Source of the DNA: Halichondria panicea
Lineage: Eukaryota; Porifera; Demospongiae; Suberitida; Halichondriidae
Direction of reading: 5' to 3'
Assembly (NCBI RefSeq): GCF_963675165.1
Contig: NC_087393.1
Span: 1 to 64,000, forward strand
Length of the DNA: 64,000 nt
In this document: positions 59,779 through 64,000 of the stretch, piece after piece
Layout: each line of letters begins with the position of its first letter
Position numbering within the stretch: position 1 is the stretch's first letter
Made by a program: the position numbers and the translations under genes
The notes under the pieces: generated by a model
The model's input: only the letters and a program-made list of their open reading frames with translations
What the model was told of the DNA's origin: nothing
Database searches by the model: none

Positions 59779-60944
59779 CACACACAGACGTCCCTTCTTC
59801 ACGTACTGGTTGATGACAGTACAGTTGGTGATAATGGTGGTTGCCCTGGCTGTGTATGGGTTTGCCCCCTATGCTTGGGACCTCATTGATACTAGAGACA
59901 CTGTATTGGAGTCTGATGGTAACTACAATGTCCTCATGAAGCGAGAGGTGGGGAACGTGTGGGCGGGACCTAGACAACAAGACCTGGTTATACTGGGTGC
60001 ACTGTATGCTCCGTGTATGCGCTGGGACTTCAGACTATTCCGTGAGATTGAAGCAGATAGACAGAGAGAGAACAGCAGCTCTGGTTGTTGTGTCCGTCGT
60101 GATAGAGGCGGTTGCTTCCAGGCTGACAGTGTGGTCACTTGCTCTGTGAGTGGGTGTGGGTGTGTGTGTGGTGTGTGGTGTGTGGTGTGCTTCACTTCTC
60201 TTTACAGGAGCGCTTTAATGACTTTATATTCACTTCTGAGAACAGTAGTGCAAGGGCTGTCTGTGGAACATCGTCACGGTAACAGACTTACCCTGTATAT
60301 TTATATACTCTAACCTTTGACCTCATACAGTACGTGTTTGGACCCTAACCCCAATCTCCTCCCTGGCTCGTATGTACCGGAGGATGTGTTGTCATGGTTA
60401 CCAATATGCCGCTCTGCTGGTAACTCAAGTGAGAGTCACCTGACGTGTGAGGTCACAGCACGTCCTTGTTGCTATGGGATACAAGCTATATGCACAATCA
60501 CCACCAGAGAAGTGTGTGGTTTCCTGGAGGGAAGGTTCCATCAAGATGCCTTCCTGTGCTCCCAGGTAAGACCCCCTGTCCTGCGTGTGTGTGTGTGTTT
60601 ACCCCCTCCTGTGTCCGTAGGTGGACTGCTTGAATGAGGTGTGTGGTTTACTGCCATTCAGGGAGTTCAACCAACCTGATCAGATCTATCGACTGTGGCT
60701 GGCCTTGTTCCTTCATGCTGGACTTATTCATCTCTTGCTATCTCTTGTGTTTGATTTCTTTGTCCTGCGTCATGTTGAGAAGAGGCTAGGTTGGTGGAGG
60801 ACAGCCAGCATCTACATACTCAGTGGAGTCGGTGGCAATATGGTCAGCACCTACTTTGTCCCCTACTATCCTGAGGTACCCACACACACACACACACACA
60901 CACACATATCACACATATCACACACACACACACACACACACATA

Positions 60945-60986
<42 letters not shown>

Positions 60987-61479
60987 ACAGGCTGGTCCGG
61001 CTGGTAGTATTCTCGGTATTGTGGCCTATTTCTTTGTGTTCCTCATATTCGAGTCCCCTCACCTCATGAGGCCGTGGATAGAAGCCCTCAAACTATTGCT
61101 AGTAGTACTCCTACCGTTGCTGTTGGTTGGTCTGTTGCCTTTTGTGGACAACTTTGCTCATATTGGAGGACTTGTGTTTGGCTTCCTCCTCTCTGGTGTG
61201 TTTGTGCCATATTGGGCAGAGAAGAAAGCTTGGGAGAATGTGGGCAAGGACTCACGACACTCACAACACCAGTACAATGTGCTACGCAAAGTCAAGATAG
61301 CCATGATTGCTGTGGGGATTCCCCTAGTGGTGGGTCTCTTTCTACTCTTCATTCTACTATTCTACTTCTATCAAGAGACGCTAGCATTCCTGGTCTACCT
61401 CAACTGTGTGCCTTTCACTGAAACCTTCTGCATTGACAACCTCCCAGAGACTAGGGACAGGAGCGTCTTCATTGTCTAG
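58339..61479 (+). CDS. RHBDF2: iRhom (RHBDF1/2), inactive rhomboid
   Basis: Catalytically dead rhomboid that escorts ADAM17 and EGF-family ligands through the ER and Golgi. Ten exons: 58339-58442, 58493-58832, 58926-59060, 59232-59317, 59376-59618, 59788-60145, 60208-60278, 60331-60565, 60621-60875, 60991-61479; 771 residues. Long cytosolic N-terminal half; TM1 at [19 protein letters not shown]; a Cys-rich iRhom homology loop ([34 protein letters not shown]); rhomboid core [20 protein letters not shown] and [12 protein letters not shown]. The active-site segment reads AGPAGSILG: the catalytic GxSG serine position is displaced by the Pro that marks iRhoms, while [11 protein letters not shown] is retained. 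Vertebrates have RHBDF1 and RHBDF2; the symbol stands for the ancestral gene. Confidence 0.95.
59675..59787. repeat. (CA)n before iRhom exon 6
   Basis: About 100 bp of CA/CGCA repeats running into CCACACACAG, the acceptor of exon 6. Confidence 0.9.
60876..60990. repeat. (CA)n making up iRhom intron 9
   Basis: The 115-bp intron consists almost wholly of CA repeats with ATATCACACAT breaks between GTACC and GTACAG. Confidence 0.92.
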
Positions 61480-61983
61480 TGACTGCAGCTGCTGTAGTTG
61501 TCTTATATAATTAATTAAATTAATACAGATTTTTAGCTAATTGCTTTGATTTAATTTTTTGTCAGTATAAATTAGTATTACCCTTAATTTAATTTTAAAA
61601 ATGAATTATACGTCTCCCAAATCTCCAAATCATACCAAGCATGCACAAGACAATAATCCTGCAAACTACTTAATTTTAAAAATTAACGTTATTCTTAATG
61701 ATGCACACCCCATGGCTTTTTCTAGCTAGGGTTTTCCCCTCTCCTTTGTTCCTCCCCCCACACGTGGAGCTGCTGCCTGCAGCATGTGGAGAATGCATGC
61801 ACGGCTAATGGCAGTCTGCCTGTACACTAGCCACCGCGCGCGAGGAAGCTAGCCATTATAGCGCTAGCGTCCATTAAGCTGCCCTTCACCTGACATCCTC
61901 AGCAGAAGAATAAGTCTATCATTATAAGGTAAGCTCATTCAATTCTTGTAAATAATATTAATACTGCAATGGTGTCCCCTCAG
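61480..61983. other. Intergenic region and probable 5' UTR intron of the last gene
   Basis: AT-rich to about 61740, then GC-richer with CCGCGCGCGAGG (61832) and GCTAGC motifs. A likely non-coding first exon ends at 61928 (ATAAG/GTAAGC), and its intron ends CCCCTCAG just before the ATG at 61984. Confidence 0.5.
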
Positions 61984-64000
61984 ATGCCCAAGGAGCTTGT
62001 ACCGTGTGTCTGGGTGGAGGAGGCCTGTCTGTTTCGTCAACAACCAGTGGATATGTGTAGCTTGTGTGAACGTCCCTTCTCTCTCTTCAACAACCTTCGT
62101 CATTGTGACTATTGTGGGAAGGTCTTCCATCGCAGAGACTGCTCCAGTACCAGTGGCCTGGGCAGACGCAGAGCGTGCAGTCACTGTGATGACTACCGGA
62201 GCATGCTGAGAGACAAACTGAGCAATGGTGAGGCTATTATGAGGCGGCTGTGTATATTCATTAATGAATCCATTGGTCTAATTACTATAATTGTCTGAAA
62301 GAGATAAGTTTGCAAATCATGGTTCGTCCAACTTAGGGATTTGAGGATCTGATTTTAAGCTTTCAAAATCATTGAATTTGGACAATCATCATTCTTGCCT
62401 TTGCTTTTGTTATTAATTTATAGGAGAAGTGTTTGAGTGTGTGAGTGAGTGCTTGGATGTTCAACTGTCCCTGTGTGAGGCAACTGGAGAGCTGGTTCTG
62501 CACTGGACTGCATTAGGTCAGTGTGTTGTGTGAGGGATTTAGAGCAGGCCCAGGTTCATATACACTGGACTGCATTAGGTATGTGTGTTGTGTGAGGGAT
62601 TTAGAGCAGGCCCAGGTTCATATACACTGGACTGCATTAGGTATGTGTGTTGTGTGAGGGATTTAGAGCAGGCCCAGGTTCATATACACTGGACTGCATT
62701 AGGTATGTGTGTTGTGTGAGGGATTTAGAGCAGGCCCAGGTTCATATACACTGGACTGCATTAGGTATGTGTGTTGTGTGAGGGATTTAGAGCAGGCCCA
62801 GGTTCATATACACTGGACTGCATTAGGTATGTGTGTTGTGTGAGGGATTTAGAGCAGGCCCAGGTTCATATACACTGGACTGCATTAGGTGTGTGTTTGT
62901 GTGGGGATTTAGAGCAGGCCCAGGTTCATATACACTGGACTGCATTAGGTGTGTGTTGTGTGAGGGATTTAGAGCAGGCCCAGGTTCATATACACTGGTT
63001 TGCTGCAGGTATAAAAGAGACAGTGGACTTGCTCAATGTGGAGCTAAGGAAAGGCTTCACCTCACACACACGCTATGGTACGTCACCATGTTGTTATCTG
63101 GCTTTGCTTAGTATTGCTCCTTAGTATTGATGTGTTCTGTCAGTCTGTGGTGTACTTTCTGTTTCATGTAGTGTTACTGTAGAATCCCTGGGGCTGTGTA
63201 GGTGATCCATTCAGTTACCATTTCCTCCTATCTATTGCAGGAGTGTATGAGCCTCTCAAGAGTGTGTCCCTAGTCATTAGAGACACTGCATTTACTGTGT
63301 GTAAGGTGCTCAACCTCAAGGCAGCCAATGCTTGGACCTGCCAACTGTAAGTGTATATAGTCCCCTATGTAAAACCCTTCAAGTACTGTGTACACTGTAG
63401 CTAAATGATTGCACTGTAAAGACAATATCTGGCATAAATAGATGTGATGTGGGGAAGAGTAGGTGTGGCTTAGTGGTTAGGGTGGTGGCTTAGTAGATCA
63501 TATGATAAATAAGGCGTAGGTTCGATTCCCTCATAGGGACTTTTCTTTACATGAATACATCATACTCCTCAAGTACATAATCAACTTGTCATCCTTTGCT
63601 ACCCTCCGCTGCTGTAGGTGGGCGGATGGGATCAAGACAGCACAGTATGTGTATCGATGTATGCTACATCAAGAGAGAACAAGACTTCACTATCTAGAGA
63701 ATGGGGTCAAAGTTCAAGCAAGCTGGTTCACTACATACTACCTCATCGACTCACTGGCCCCTACCACTACACCACCCACCACCCTAAGACCCTCACAACA
63801 TACCCACACACCACCCTCACACCACGCCCACACACTCCCATCACACCTCAAGAGACGGTCCCCTCTCTCCTCACCCTCAACCAATCGAGTGTTTGCATCC
63901 ATTGACTCTGGATACTGCTCTGATGCTCGTCCATGGGAGGTTAAAAGTCACCGTGGCAGTCTACCTATCTGGTTGTCTGCTAGTTCGCTGGACTCTCCCC
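61984..64000 (+). CDS. FYVE-like zinc-finger and PH-like protein, 3' end beyond window
   Basis: Five exons seen: 61984-62227, 62424-62516, 63009-63077, 63241-63346 and 63618 to the window edge (still open). N-terminal 80 residues hold a FYVE-type finger: CSLCERPFSLFNNLRHCDYC, GKVFHRRDC, then RACSHC, i.e. the CxxC / CxxC / C / CxxC spacing but with an H where many FYVE domains have a basic RRHHCR. Exons 3-5 resemble the end of a PH domain (KSVSLVIRDTAFTVCKVLNL, AANAWTCQLWADGIKTAQYV). The last exon becomes Thr/Pro/Ser-rich. A FYVE followed by PH resembles FGD-family C termini, but I cannot assign an orthologue. An upstream in-frame ATG at 61969 would add five residues if the UTR intron were retained. 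Confidence 0.72.
62517..63008. repeat. 62-bp minisatellite carrying duplicated 5' splice sites
   Basis: Intron 2 of the FYVE-like gene. The exon 2 end plus donor (CACTGGACTGCATTAG/GT) occurs at the real junction 62516/62517 and again with GT at 62579, 62641, 62703, 62765, 62827, 62889 and 62949. Between them lies TGTGTTGTGTGAGGGATTTA followed by GAGCAGGCCCAGG. The last unit mutates into the acceptor TTTGCTGCAG. The array therefore contains seven decoy donors. Confidence 0.93.
63459..63541 (+). mobile_element. tRNA-like element (SINE head or tRNA pseudogene)
   Basis: TGGCTTAGTGGTTAGGG (about 63467) matches the pol III box A consensus TRGCNNAGYNGG, and GGTTCGATTCC (63519-63529) matches box B, about 50 bp apart. 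The flanks GTGTGG.. and ..TAGGGAC pair poorly as an acceptor stem, and no clean anticodon arm is visible. A degraded tRNA or the head of a tRNA-derived SINE in intron 4 of the FYVE-like gene. Confidence 0.55.

Overview
This is the left end of a chromosome from an animal-like (metazoan) genome. It opens with 865 bp of uninterrupted CCCTAA telomere, passes through about 15 kb of subtelomeric tandem repeats, and then holds a dense block of intron-rich genes. The gene set (NFU1, NDE1/NDEL1, BFAR, PALB2-like, BUD31, RPS9, CPSF4, PDAP1, ATAD5, alpha-arrestin, MKK3/6, MICAL-like, U1-C, DCTN5, RPTOR, GALK1, iRhom) is metazoan in character. Introns are often only 42-60 nt and neighbouring genes lie 30-500 bp apart, as in compact genomes of early-branching animals. 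I suspect a demosponge, but that is inference.

Layout. 1-865 telomere; 866-3810 a 31-bp satellite (95 copies); 4151-4654 a 126-bp repeat (4 copies); 4680-5830 a 96-103-bp repeat (about 12 copies), each unit carrying an inverted TTAGGG; 6840-10900 a 0.69-0.72-kb repeat; 11105-15846 a 1.16-1.22-kb repeat (4 copies). I found no convincing gene before 16.7 kb. From 16767 to the right edge there are 20 protein genes, which I modelled by joining exons with splice sites and reading-frame continuity: NFU1(-), HMG-box/zinc-finger(+), hnRNP A/B-like(+), NDE1/NDEL1(-), BFAR(+), EMI-domain secreted protein(+), PALB2-like(+), BUD31(-), RPS9(+), CPSF4(-), PDAP1(+), ATAD5(+), alpha-arrestin(+), MKK3/6(+), MICAL-like(-), SNRPC(+), a small unknown(+), DCTN5(-), RPTOR(+), GALK1(-), iRhom(+), and a FYVE-like/PH-like protein(+) cut by the window edge (22 models counting the small unknown and the partial one).

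Organisation. Seven gene pairs are head to head with only 123-283 bp between start codons, so they probably share bidirectional promoters; GCTAGC runs and GGGCGTGGC-like boxes recur there. Several genes are neighbours or chromosome mates in human too (BUD31-CPSF4-PDAP1 on 7q22; PALB2, DCTN5, NDE1 and BFAR on 16p; RPTOR, GALK1, RHBDF2 and MAP2K6 on 17q), which suggests retained ancient linkage.

Repeats. Introns hold foldback MITE-like elements, a dispersed inverted-repeat family shared by several genes, a hAT-like non-autonomous element nested in a TG microsatellite, a tRNA-like element, and minisatellites whose units carry copies of the host gene's own splice sites. The last class is the most unusual signal I found. 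One gene (NFU1) shows an apparent single-base frameshift.
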